From positions 1 to 64,000 of the forward strand of contig JAXHNH010000025.1 in the NCBI GenBank assembly GCA_034520725.1: a DNA stretch of 64,000 nucleotides, read 5' to 3'. A model generated the notes under the pieces. The model saw only the letters and a program-made list of their open reading frames with translations, had not been told where the DNA came from and did no database searches. Every line of letters starts with the position of its first letter. Positions within the stretch are counted from its first letter, which is position 1. The stretch is from Gracilimonas sp034520725. GTDB lineage: Bacteria; Bacteroidota; Rhodothermia; Balneolales; Balneolaceae. Below, in pieces: positions 1-11,213 of the stretch. Both the position numbers and the translations under genes were made by a program.

Positions 1-4
1 GTCA

Positions 5-3000
5 TCATTTTCCACATTTTATAAAGTAAGTGTTGTCTTTACCTGGTATGTACTCATAAAGATCTGCGATATACACAGAATCATTTGCTTCATAGATAAC
101 ATCACTACAGATAACGATAGCAAGATTTTGGAGTCTCTTTGATTCTTTTTTCTCTCTGTTGACTTGACTCAACTCCATCGATCTCGTGATAGTAAATATG
201 GAATTAAACTTTGCAGGTAATTTTGAAATTCGTCATTTCAGTTTTTCGAGCTTACTAACCTTTTTGATTTGTATTTCAACATCAGATAAATCATTAATAC
301 CAAAAAATTCTATGGCTCTTTGACCTCCACCACGCGAAGGATAATTCGAATTAGAAATAACTCTAAAAAGTTTTCTTGGTAACTTTGCTTTGTCTGAATA
401 ATAGATTTGGGAAGGGTTTAATAACTCCAGTCCATCTTTTGTTTTTGCAAATAGCTTATAACCCTTACCAAGCTTCTCTAAACTCCTATGAGTAATGATT
501 GACTCTCTTATATAAAGTTTGGGAATTTTTGCCTTGGGAAACTTCTCTGGCAATAGGTTAATAATTTCTTTTCTACTTTTTAATTGATAGCTTCGCAAAT
601 GTTGCCTTGCCAAGTGATTTTAGAATACTCTCGATTTCGAAAGTGTCAATATTCAGGTCTTTAAAGACATCATAGTTAAAGTGGACATTATATCATTTAC
701 CAGTTAAATCTTGACTCAACCAAATGCTTGTCAAATCTATATCCTAATCAAAACACTGAATTGCGGATCAGATAGTATATAAATAGTAACTCTTGAGGTC
801 CGATAATAATAGTCTATTCTTCTTATATCATCTCGATCAGAAATAAGCGAACGTGTTTTCTGGTCAATAAATAGCCATCCAATTATTTCCTCAATTGATA
901 GACTTTTTAAGATTCTTTCTACATCATGAATTTTTGTATATGAAACCGAGCTAATACGTGTATAATCTTTCTCTGCATTATTAAAGCGAATACGCATACT
1001 TATTTTGCAAGGACTGTTGAGAGCTTTTTTCTCTGTTATCTCTTCGTAACGCACATATTTATTCACGCCAAGCCAAATAAAAAAACTTACTTTAAAGATT
1101 CAATGATCTTCACCCAGTCCAAATGCCTGCGGATATGCTAAAACTTCATCAATGTTTCGTAAATCTTTAAAAATGACTTGTGCTTTTCTTCCGGTCTCAA
1201 AAAACTCATTTAAAAAAAGTTCCCTGCTGTCCCTTAGTTGTCCTCTTAAGTTTAGTAAAGGTATGTTGTCAGTTTTTATTTCAGAAGGATCAGGCATGCT
1301 TTCGTACATGCCGAACAAAGATCAACATTTTCATTAACAATCTCCTTCTCACTAAACTCTGACTTACCTGATTCCAGAATACTTTTTTTGCACTACTTAT
1401 GATCTTACTAATTAGGTTTTGAGGCTCATAGCTTAATATGCTACAGTTAGAATTTAACCTACCAACTAAAGCCCGTGGCTTTGATGTAGCATTCTCAAGA
1501 CCAAATTTTTTGATTAAGAGATAATATAAATCTCCATTAATGAAATGGAGTTACAAAAGGAAGGTATTGAAATATCGTTACTTGAAGGAGTATATATCGT
1601 ATTCTTTGTTAGATACAGTTCTTACCTTAATATTTTGTTAAAACACTGAATTTATTATCCGGGAAGTACTGGTTTACCAAATAGATTAATTCTGCTCTGA
1701 CATCATTTTCTGAGATACTTTCCCGACACCTCATCAATAGCCTCCTCTACGTTGGAGATCGTTGATTCCTTAAAAAGACCATCAATGTAAAACGACTTGC
1801 TCGGAATAGTTAGTTTCCAAATCTGTTTGTAGGGTTTTTGTTTTGAATAAACTTGAAAACTCATCATTAACATAAATACATTCGTCTCTTGCCATGTATG
1901 TTCTACTTACACGGCCACAACTTTTCTTCTCTTAATGCTTTATTTATTGCCTTGTTGAAACCTAAATTTTCGAGACTGCCATTATCTTCTTTCGCTTAAA
2001 ATTCAGCAGCAAATTTAATGGTTTCCAACTCAGCTCTTGTTCGGCATGATACTTTGCAATATCTACAATGAATTCTACCAATTTGCTCAGTACTTTTTGA
2101 TTTCTATTGGTATTGTTCAATTGATTTTAAATTGGTCCAGATGGAAGGTTTCCTGTATACGGTATGGTATATCAAGGCGGCCTTGTGTTGGGAAAAAAGA
2201 AAACAGGTACTTGTAATTATTCTCTAGGTTCTCACTAATAGCTAGTTTTAGCTGATAGAAGTTTAAGTCATTGCGCTTTTTCTGGTTATATTTGTTAATT
2301 TCCCCTCTCTTAAAAACATGCCATTTATTATTGTTTATTCTAACAACTTTTTAAAGGAACCTGCTTGATATTTATGTTCTAATGACTCTTTTACACATTT
2401 TAATGTCTTTACGATTATCAAAACCCTGAAATTGAATTTCTTCAATGTGATGGAGAGAAGGATATACCGGCCTCAATTGCTTTACCTGCTTTATAATATC
2501 CCCATAGAACTCCCTCTTATAATTTATATGAATAGTTGTAGCATATTCTGAATCATTCTCTTTTACTTCAACTTTGGGAAGTGAAAGTAACGGGATCGGA
2601 ATTTCATAATACTTTAATCCGTATTCTTTATTGAAGTCCAATCCTGTTCTACCCGGGAAACGTCTTCTTGTACTCTTTTTGGACAGCTTTCTGACTGAAC
2701 GTAAGTAACAAATCATTACTGTGTATTCTTTATCTGAGTCAGCCCAGTTTACGATGGACCGGAAACCAAGCCCCTTGTTACCTATGTATCTTTTTTTATC
2801 ATGTTTGGCAGACAAATTAGAAGTGACTATGGATCGGTATCCCTCTACTGAAAAAGACTTACCCGTCTTTGAGATAGTCAGTTGTCGGCTTTCTGGATTC
2901 TATTTTGATTTCAACCTTTTCAGCTCCTTCATCATCACAGTTCTGAATCAGCTCTAAAAGCTGCCGTCCATTGTAACCTTCGGTGGTTTCCAATTCTCTC

Positions 3001-3164
3001 TTGTTCGCACTGCAACCATTTCATCTTTGTGTGATCCCTAAACAGGGCTCGCTTTTTCTCGATTATGGCTTGCAGATCCTGTAGCAAAATTATCTTATCT
3101 AGTTTTCTATTTATTTCTTCCCGATGGAAGCCTCTAAGGCTTGTTCGTTGGTTTGGCTTGGCAT
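5..3164 (-). pseudogene. Degraded sacsin/HSP90-like (GHKL) ATPase gene
   Basis: Several minus-strand frames read in succession as one protein of roughly 1,050 codons. Near the 5' end (about 2915-2985) the residues GRQLLELIQNCDDEGAEKV form the N box of a GHKL ATPase, and YIGNKGLGFRSI (about 2770-2800) is its glycine-rich lid box. This pairing is typical of sacsin N-terminal-like ATPases found as large solitary or defence-linked proteins. Open pieces survive at 2372-2815, 1100-1318, 737-1066 and 233-613; the last continues in the same frame through a TGA to about position 5. Frameshifts and stops between them make the gene non-functional. It starts directly on the hsdS stop (TAGTATG), so it was the last gene of the restriction operon. 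Its first codons read MPSQTNEQALEAS, which resembles the start of some HsdR proteins, so a deletion fusion with lost hsdR is possible. Confidence 0.7.
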
Positions 3165-3165
3165 A

Positions 3166-4528
3166 CTAACTGACTTTTATTTTCCCCGTTACCGCGCTGT
3201 TGATATGAGGGTAGTTTTGTATTCTTTTAGCTTTTCAATTTGCTCTAATCATGCAGAATTCTTGAAATAGGCTTTATCAACTATTTCATTCATGTATATC
3301 GACTTCATCTTTCACTGAATTGCATGCTATCTTTGAAGTAGGAAGGCTAGCTTGATTATTTTCTTCAGAAATTGAGCGAAATGTCTTTCAATTAATTTGG
3401 TGTTTGAGCACCTGATATTGGACTACTATCAGCTGTAATCAATCATATAAATATTCATGCCTAATAAAGTCTTAATACTCCTTTGATACAATAGCGACAT
3501 TTAATACTCTTGCAATGCTGTTACATGATTATTTACCAAATATCATCCTCGTTTGTCTCAAGCAGCCAATGCGTGATGATATTTTCAGTAATTTGCACCT
3601 CTGTTGCAATCAATATTATTGCTTCAGCTCAAATAGCTTGAATCGTAAGACGTAATTAATTCTTCCTTGGTACTCGAAGGTAATCGAAATCGCCCCTTGC
3701 ACCTTCATTCACCAAAGCGCTTGTCGTGTTTGAAACAATTCCTAAGTGGCAAACTGTTTCAATTTTTTCACCTCCCAATGCTCCGGAATATCTCCGATCC
3801 AATCTACACCGCTGGGTTTGAGGGGAACATCGGGATTGAGGCCGCGGGTGACGGCTTTGTGGATGAGAATTTGCCGACGTTCTTTCAGCAGCTCAATCTG
3901 CTTCTGCTTGATCTCAATCGCCTGATCAATCTGCTCCGTTTTCCGATCCAGGAAATTGGCAATGGCGGTTTGTTCTTATTGGGGATGGAAAGGACTAACT
4001 TCACAGTTACTTTTTAAAGTCTTCATAGTGCATGTACCATTGGTTCTATTCTTAACGCCCGATCCGACAAATCGATTGTACTCACCGATATATTCATTTT
4101 GATTGTAATGAAGTAGATGCAGAATAATTACTGGTCAGATTTATCCATTTCATCTAAACCTTCGTCACATAAGCATCATATTGTGTAATAACTTATCCCC
4201 TTATTCCTGATGCCTTGCATATTCATGTTACTTACAAGATCGCCAGGCTCATACTGCTTAATAATTAGGTATCTAAAGCTGTAGCATTATGATTATCAAT
4301 CTCTTGAATCTTTCGGAATCACTCACAAATAATCCCGATATACAGCATAATACCTCTATAGCTCAGGATGGCCTCTTATCTCTCCTAGGTTCAATAATCA
4401 CGTATCCTAAATAAGCTGTCTTCCAATTGCAACGCGGAAGTATTTTCAACGCCTGATTCTCACATCTAGAATCCTTGTATTCAGGATAGCGTCTGCAATT
4501 CTACTTTTTCTTTTACTGCTTCCATCAT
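3166..4528 (-). pseudogene. hsdS: Type I restriction-modification specificity subunit HsdS, degraded
   Basis: HsdS supplies the DNA target recognition domains of Type I restriction complexes. The minus strand at about 3750-3965 encodes the conserved central spacer: EQTAIANFLDRKTEQIDQAI, then a charged coiled coil ending QILIHKAVTRGLNPDV, then PSGVDWIGDIPEHWEVKKL, which begins the second target domain. The C-terminal end near 3168-3230 reads EQIEKLKEYKTTLIST and, after a frameshift, AVTGKIKVS and stop, as in HsdS C-termini. An in-frame TAA sits just before the central spacer, and both target domains are scrambled by indels. The start overlaps the hsdM stop (ATGA), the usual operon arrangement. 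Clearly inactive. Confidence 0.85.
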
Positions 4529-6898
4529 GCTAACTGTAGAATTTCGTGAATGAGTCCTTCGCTTTTCTCTTCCAGCTTCAGAATATCTTCTGCCACCTCT
4601 TCAATATCCCGCAGTGGTTTGTGCCGGTAGAAATATTTATTAAAGCTGATCTCGTAGCCAATTTTGGTCTTATCGAGATCGATCCACGCTTCCTCCACAT
4701 GAGGCTTCACTTCCCGTAAAAAGTAGTCGTGAATGTCCTCTTTCAGTGGTACGTTTTCTGTATCCCGCAGATCGGTTGCACGTGTCGTATTCAATATACA
4801 CACCGTCTTTATCGGTGGGTAGTAGCCAAAATCGGGCAAGTTCTTCTTTGGTGCAATCCAGATGTCCCAACAGTTTCTCCAGCTTCTTGCCGGTCAGCTT
4901 GGTGGTTTTCTTGATCACTTTCTCCGCCTCCGAGTCGTACCAGGTTACCGCATCAAACAAAATCCGCTTCTCCGAGGCATTCAGCTTTATATCTTTCTCT
5001 TTAAGCAAGTCATCAACCATTTCCTCAAACTCATTGAAATCAGAATAGACATCCGTCCCAATATGTTTCATCAGCATTCGGGCGGCATTCAATACCCTTA
5101 ATTGCTTCTTCCAGGTCAGACTTTCTTAACCAGCTTATTTCGCTGCCCTTTGGTGAGATCAACCTCTTCCTTTTCCACCCAATCCAAAATGGGCTTTTCA
5201 TAGTTCTTTGAGGTTTTCATACAAATCCATTCCGAACTTTTTATATGCCCAGCGCATCGCCTCTTCCAGGTAGTTGTCATATCGCAGGCTTTCTACCCGT
5301 TCCTCCGTGAACTGAGCCTTCAATCGGTTTGGGCGCTCAATGGTCACCTGATAATAGCCAAAATCCTCATTATCAAAGATCTGAACCGCAATACCCTTCC
5401 TCCTCATTGGTTTCCGGATTGATGGTTCGCTCTACTTCTCCGTTATTCCAGATAAACAGAGACGATCTCACGTATATGTTCCGGAGTAAATTCACAATTC
5501 TTATCTCCCAGATTTTTACGAAGCTTCTTGAATAACAAACTGGCTTCAATCAGCTGAACCTTGCCTTTTCGCTCTTTGGGCTTGTTATTACTCAACAGCC
5601 AGATGTAGGTGGTAATCCCTGTATTATAAAACAGGTTATTGGGCATCTGGATAATGGCTTCCAGCAGATCATTCTCAATAATATACCGGCGAATGTTACT
5701 TTCTCCTCCACCCGCACTCCCGGTAAACAAACTGCTACCGTTGTGCACCGAAGCAATGCGCGAACCCTGCGGATTCTGAGAAAGTGGCTTCATCTTATTC
5801 ACCATTTCCATCAGAAAGAGGAGCTGTCCGTCGGATGAACGCGGCGTGGCATCTTCATCCTCAATATTCCCCCAATAATCCGTGAGTTGGATCTGGAAGC
5901 GGGGATCTATAATATCCCGGCCATCCTTAATATACTTTTTATCACTTGACCAGGATTTTCCATAAGGCGGATTGGACAGCATGAAATCAAACTTGGTGCC
6001 TGAAAACTCATCGGTAGCCAGGGTGGAACCCACGCGAATGTTTTCAGGGTCATTCCCTTTAATCATCATATCCGACTTACAAATGGCGTAGGTCTCGTCG
6101 TTGATTTCCTTCCCATACAAATACACATCGCCCATTGCCTTAATCTCGCCTTCTTCATCCTTGATGAAATTCTGAGATTCCGTAAGCATGCCTCCGGTAC
6201 CGCAGGCAGGGTCATAAATGGTAATCACGGGTGGGAGGTCATCTTTCACCGGCTCGAACACAAGATGCGTCATAAGATCGATCACTTCACGAGGTGTAAA
6301 GTGCTCCCCGGCCTCTTCGTTATTCTCTTCATTAAACTTTCGGATCAGCTCTTCAAACACATAGCCCATACCAAGATTAGTTAGTGCCGGAAGTTTTCGG
6401 CCATCGCTATCAAACTTTTCAAAAGGAGTCAGGTTAATATCCGGGCTGGTAAATTTCTCAAGCACATCCAATAGCACATCCTTATTCGCCATATGACGAA
6501 CCTGCGCTTTCAGCTTAAACTTTTCGATGATCTCCTTCACATTCGGACTGAAGCCATTCAGATAATCCTCAAAATTCGCTTTCAGAATCTCTTGATTATT
6601 GGTAGCCGTATCATGAAGCCGTTGCAAGCGTCCAGTCACTGATATTGTAGAACACATAACCGGATGCTTCAGTCAATCCGTTGGCATCCAGCTTCGTAAA
6701 GCCCATTTCTTCTTTCTGGAACTTCAGCTCTTCCATGACGGCATCTTTGGTAGGTTCCAATAAGGCATCCAGCCTACGCAAAACCACCATTGGCAAAATC
6801 ACATCCCGATATTTACCCCGAACATAAACATCGCGAAGACAATCGTCTGCGATGGACCAGATGAAGGAAACTAATTTGTTGTGTACTGCTTGGTTCAT
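4525..6898 (-). pseudogene. hsdM: Type I restriction-modification N6-adenine methylase HsdM, frameshifted
   Basis: The reading frame is in at least four pieces: 6611-6898, 5443-6657, 5198-5407, and 4670-5092 with 4525-4839. The first is the HsdM N-terminal helical domain (from MNQAVHNKLVSFIWSIADDC). The second carries the SAM-binding motif DPACGTGGM and the catalytic motif NPPYGKSW, so it is an N6-adenine methyltransferase. The remaining pieces are the C-terminal extension, with FGYYQVTIERPNRLK and, near the end, YEISFNKYFYRHKPLRDIEE. Together they span about 790 codons, a normal length for a long-form HsdM. The first break is a one-base insertion near 6640, after NISDWTL, with QRLHDTATN following in the new frame. 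Neighbours are DUF2779 (52 bp upstream) and hsdS (4-bp overlap). The methylase core might still be expressed as a fragment, but it lacks the N-terminal domain. Confidence 0.92.
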
Positions 6899-6950
6899 TT
6901 ATGGAGACTAAAAGATTTTCATTAACAACTGCCCGATTATCGCAAAAATA

Positions 6951-8927
6951 TCAATCACTTTCACGTAATGAATTCCAATGCTGATGAATCATCACCATAG
7001 CCAAGGTATCCAACTCGCAGTATTCATAAAGCGATTGTAGTATAGCTTGTCTAGCTGCTATCATCCATATCATCAAACTGAAGCCGACTCCACGCCATCA
7101 TCGCTGAGCCCCCTTCCGATATAGACTCATCTGCTCATATACCGTATCCCCTTCTTCATAATCGGGCATTCCATGTCCAACCGGATTCAGCAATTTATAG
7201 GGACTTATAGCCTACTCCAGTCTCATGGATCAGACCTGGTAAAACACCTTGTCTTTCAGGTACAACCCGCTATATGGTTTGCTGTAAATTTCCTGCAATG
7301 CTAGGACTTTCGGTAAGTACTGCCGGCAGTACATCTTTGATGCTGATAGATCCGCCCATGTGACGGTGAATAGTAGTATTTTTTAATCATCTGATACTGA
7401 TCCACCATTTCCCGCTCACCCCCTTTAGTAATCGAATCTATGAAGCCAATCAACTCTTCAGCATCTACCGGTTCCCTTTCCCTGATCAGATCCGCCATTT
7501 TATTAAGTACGGTATTCTCAAAATCGTGATACCGAAACACCGTGCCGTCATCTCCCTCCAGGCATTCTTTCAGCTTCCGTACAAATGTGATGCTGGGGAG
7601 TTTGCCCGGAGTTTCTTCGATCCAGTCAGCGCGATGTTCTACGGTTCCGTCTTCATACATGGTATGACATGAAAACTGAAATGGCACAAAATCGTAGGGT
7701 TTAAGTCCTTTATGAAAGGGAATAGAGGCCAGAACGGCCTCAAAATCAATAAAATGCAGCGGGTAGGTCCAGGATTCCATTTCTGAGAAAAGTCCGGCTA
7801 ATACCGCTTCTTCTTTGGGATGATGCCCCGTTTGCTTCATGATCTGCACCGTCTTTCGTTGATCATTATCCCATTCCACTTGTGTATACAGGAGTTCGGG
7901 ATTAGCAGGCAGCATGCCGGGAATCAGCTCTTCCATGAGATAGACTTCGTTGTCTAAGATACTTTTTCTGCATGCTTCGCTCATTCCAGATGTCAAACAC
8001 ATGAGGCTCTTCAAAATCCTTGTCTTTCCAATTCAACTTCTCTTTCCAGCACTCCTCAAACCCGCTTTTCTCATCATTCGGCTAATGCATTCGGGCTATA
8101 CTGATACTCACATTTTTTGCACTTCTCTCCAATACTGAGTTCGATATTTCTTATTGTGCTTGAAGCTGATGAGCTAAATCCTTCCATCCATGTCTCAAAT
8201 CCTTGAGCTTCCAGCTCACTTTGAGGATCGCGACCTTTACCTTCCAAAATCAGCAAGCACTTCTTCTGCTACATGGCACAGGTGTTAAGGATCTGTTCTC
8301 CCAAATGCTCATCGGGTTTAGTGTCCATGCTTCACTCTTCACTTTAAACCGACCATTTTCATCCACCACTCTAAAATGCTGATGCAGTCCGTCAATGGTA
8401 GCGGCCTTGGATTTATCGATCATCATCAGGTACGGCTCAATTCGATAGTCCGGCAAAGCCTTATTCATCACCCAATACTGAAAGGCCACATCATACAGAT
8501 ACTTTTGCCATTTACTCCGGATGGTGGGGTTTCGCTTGGTGAAAAATTCGGTCTCCGGTTCCCATGATTTTGATTTCACCTCAATCAGGTTTATCCGGTT
8601 TCCTTTCTTTTCCAGCACATCCACCCGGATAAAGCAGTTCTGATATCGAATAGCAGCTTCATAAATGATGGCATTTTCCTGCTTCAGCTAACTCTTCATT
8701 GGTCTGCTTCAATAGACTCTAATCGTAATCCAGAGTTTCAATATCACGTCCGCCCGGATAGTATAGTTTGGCAAGTTCTCCAACCTGAATCCCACCCTTG
8801 GCCAACGACTGAAGAAAATCATTGTCATCCATTGTGCTTGGATAGCCCTCATTCGTGGCATAAAATAATTTTGTAGGGCAATCGAGTGCAGTGCGTGAAT
8901 TTAGACTTGGTAAGATAAAACCGACAT
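6951..8927 (-). pseudogene. DUF2779 protein: Cas4-like nuclease plus DEDDy exonuclease, degraded
   Basis: Joining frames on the minus strand gives a DUF2779-family protein of about 650 codons. The N-terminus (8740-8890) reads CPTKLFYATNEGYPSTMDD and then VGELAKLYYPGG. At 8560-8640 FIRVDVLEKK followed by INLIEVKSKS is a RecB/Cas4-type PD-(D/E)XK core. CKKCEYQ and a later FEECW (about 8050-8130) are cysteines placed as in Cas4-like iron-sulfur nucleases. The second half has exonuclease motifs: HFIDFEA (about 7750), FRYHDFENTVLNKM (about 7500-7540) and, at 6960-7030, YEYCELDTLAMVMIHQHW, which supplies the YxxxD of a DEDDy exonuclease. Breaks occur near 8900, at 8717 (TAG), near 8640, 8255, 8070 and 7350, and several times below 7300. 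It ends 52 bp before hsdM. The family name comes from recognisable motifs; the nuclease role is inferred from them. Confidence 0.8.
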
Positions 8928-9037
8928 GATACCCCTTAATAATTAACTTTAACTCAATCCTTATATCTAACTATCCATTGGAATAGCAACCAGTTGTACC
9001 ACTACAATCGTAATTGATTAGATCCTTTTAGTACCCA

Positions 9038-9340
9038 CTATCGACAAACCTTCTTAAGATGTTGCCAAAATGGAATAATTCAATCCTGGATTAATTTCTT
9101 TGTCTTTAATTTTTTCAAATTCATCTATCAATTGCCGCTCTTTTTTATTGGGCTGTCTTCCTCCACCGTTACCTTTTGGACACTGACCTAATGGAAGTCT
9201 GATGTCTATACCTGAGCATTTAATCTCGAAAATGACACAAATTAAAGCCCCGTTTCCTTCATCCGGTTCTGCTCTGATATCCATTGAGGCTTAATTCCCG
9301 AATTACTCTCGCTTGCTTGGTTTATTCTTATGGTAATCAT
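9038..9340 (-). pseudogene. Small protein of unknown function, frameshifted
   Basis: I do not recognise this family. Joined minus-strand frames give about 100 residues. It begins MITIRINQASESNSGIKPQW, shifts frame near 9250, continues GALICVIFEIKCSGIDIRLP and QCPKGNGGGRQPNKKERQLID, and after another shift ends PFWQHLKKVCR. The longest open piece is 9054-9284. The conserved-looking core is the CPKGNGGGRQPN loop followed by a charged helix. There is no signal peptide or membrane segment. It sits between the AbiE pair and the DUF2779 gene in the same orientation, so it was probably part of the island's defence cargo, but its role cannot be deduced. Confidence 0.45.
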
Positions 9341-9529
9341 ATCTCTGACTTTTTGTTAAAACTTACCATAACGTAATGGTTTGTAGTGTCAGATCATGTC
9401 ACCCTTATCTTCAAATATTTCCAGGAAATTCTATTTGTGCCTGCAAATTCCAAGTAATTCAGTCTTGCTAGAATAATCAGATAGGATAGTAATTATACAA
9501 TAGGTATAAAACCATGAATTTCGTTTAAA

Positions 9530-9549
9530 TTATACCAGTACGGGTATAA
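9530..9549. repeat. Short palindrome TTATACC-N6-GGTATAA
   Basis: A perfect 7-bp inverted repeat with a 6-bp spacer lies between the degraded abiEii gene and the unknown small gene. A near-identical palindrome with a 7-bp spacer lies 33 bp upstream of the M28 peptidase start at 39092-39110. It could be a regulator site; no function is shown. Confidence 0.3.
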
Positions 9550-9569
9550 ATGACAATGAAATACTACTA

Positions 9570-10377
9570 TTAAAACTCAATGTTTCTGAAATGCCTTTGA
9601 ACTTCACGTTCTACTTGTTGGAACTCCGGTAACTCTTGTATCTGGTCACTTATAGAACCGGCCCATCGAGCTTGATATTGAGGCAGCCTGCGAGTTGTAA
9701 GGCATCTTCAAAATCCGATGACTGGAGGTCCTTATGTCCGCATTTCATAGAGACTCAGGATAACAGAAACTCTAAATCTATCTGCTCTACCTCTAATAAA
9801 TACCAGATGTCATAGAAATCCCGAGGCTGCATTCGTTGCATCACCGATCTCATTTTTTCGATTAGGACTTCATCCAGTGAATAGCACATCGTCAAAATCT
9901 TCCTGATCGCTGTAAAGCCCGATTGCTGGACGTGTCCCCGATGTCAAAACATAAGCAGCGCACTTCTTGAAATAGCTACTTTAACGCTTTTTTGATTAGC
10001 TGGTTCCACCCAAGGCCCGATGTAGCTTATATAAAAATTGATACCACCATCTTCGTGTCATCATCGTCGATTAGCTCCAATGGAATGTTAGCTTCTTCCT
10101 GGACATACTCAAATACCTCCTGAAACCATTCAAATATTTGTTCATCGGACAGCGGTGAATCATTCATTGCTTTAATCGGGATCTTCAGAAAAGCGATAGT
10201 CTTCAGGATAAACCTTCTTCGGAACCGTACCGCCTTTAAACGCCGAAAAGCTTTGCTTAAGTCATCATGATTGGAAACACCCTGGAGAATCCATGAAAGA
10301 ATATAATCCTTCTCCATTTGAGTGTCGCGAACTCCGGCATCTCTGGCTTTTTGTTGAATCTCTGCCGGTAAAATCAT
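9570..10377 (-). pseudogene. AbiEii-type nucleotidyltransferase toxin, degraded
   Basis: AbiEii toxins are nucleotidyltransferases of type IV toxin-antitoxin and abortive-infection systems. The minus strand begins MILPAEIQQKARDAGV and YILSWILQGV, a typical AbiEii N-terminus. At about 10165-10250 a shifted frame reads FKGGTV, then KKVYPEDYRFSED, the nucleotidyltransferase active-site region. About 9790-9900 gives YSLDEVLIEKMRSVMQRMQP and then RDFYDIWYLL, the conserved C-terminal block. The end reads QQVEREVQRHFRNIEF followed by TAA. At least three frameshifts separate these blocks, so the toxin is dead. The start overlaps the abiEi stop by four bases (ATGA), the standard operon arrangement. 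About 269 codons in total. Confidence 0.82.
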
Positions 10378-11199
10378 GTGTATATAGCGGATTTAATTGT
10401 TTCTGTATCCAAATTTTGGCGAATGCTCCATCGACTATGCATTTTTCCTTTTTGGGAAGTTCGGTCTCTGATACGGTATAGGAGGCTGTTTTAGGCTCCT
10501 GCAATTTCGGAATAATGTCCGTCTCAATTATCGACATTTCTCCAGTATAAAGCCCAAGCGTTTAACCACAACCTGAGTATCAAATTTGATAACATACTTC
10601 TAACAGCTTATCAAAAGAGATATCGTCTTTTGCCTTATAAAGTCCACGAGCTACTTTCGACTCTCCCGGCATAATCCGGTTTATACAGACAATCGACTAG
10701 AGTCTTTTCCAAGTCGGAGCACCAAACTTTATCATATGAGTTTATCCATTTCTTTTTATACCCAAAGAAATGCTTTTCATTATGGTAGATAAATTGAAAC
10801 GTCACATCCTTGATCTGTTGGATGCTTGGCTTCATCTGTTTTGAGACCACTACCTGTTCCTTTAGAGAAGGCTGTGTTATCAGATTATGAATTTCCATAG
10901 CTGAATAATATCCGATGTAATAATCCCATCAGATATTAAGTATTCCGGGAGCATGTGCCATTCAGGCTATATAATTACTTGGGTCTTCTTCATATGGTAT
11001 TACACAATACACTCCTTGTTTTAACCTCATTAAGAGCCCTGTTGTTATGTCGAAAGCAGCTTGAGCACCGTATTTTGTGAGAAGTCCGGAAGAGCTTCTT
11101 TCGCATCCGCTACCTCAAAACAACGTTTCTTCTGCTTTGCCAATGACAGGTCAGCAGTACACTAGATTCTGTTGATATGTTTTTATGGAGCATTTCCAT
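10374..11199 (-). pseudogene. AbiEi-type antitoxin/transcriptional regulator, degraded
   Basis: AbiEi antitoxins have an N-terminal winged helix that represses their own operon and a C-terminal domain that neutralises AbiEii. The joined minus-strand frames read LAKQKKRCFEVADAKEALPD and NTVLKLLS (winged helix), GVYCVIPYEEDPSNYI, then the open piece 10635-10898. That piece has MEIHNLITQPS, FQFIYHNEKHFFGYKKKW and CSDLEKTLVDCLYKPDYAGR, all hallmarks of the family. Near 10380-10440 the frame SRWSIRQNLDTETIKSAIYT ends on a TGA overlapping the toxin start. Frameshifts occur near 11150, 11060, 10960, 10650 and 10470. The start ATG at 11199 lies 14 bp downstream of two palindromic repeats. Without a functional toxin there would be little selection to keep it. 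Confidence 0.82.
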
Positions 11200-11213
11200 G
11201 GGAAAGACACTTA

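Noticed and set aside
3667..4017. 116-codon plus-strand open frame
   Set aside because: It is the mirror of the conserved HsdS central spacer on the minus strand, which gives a clear family match.
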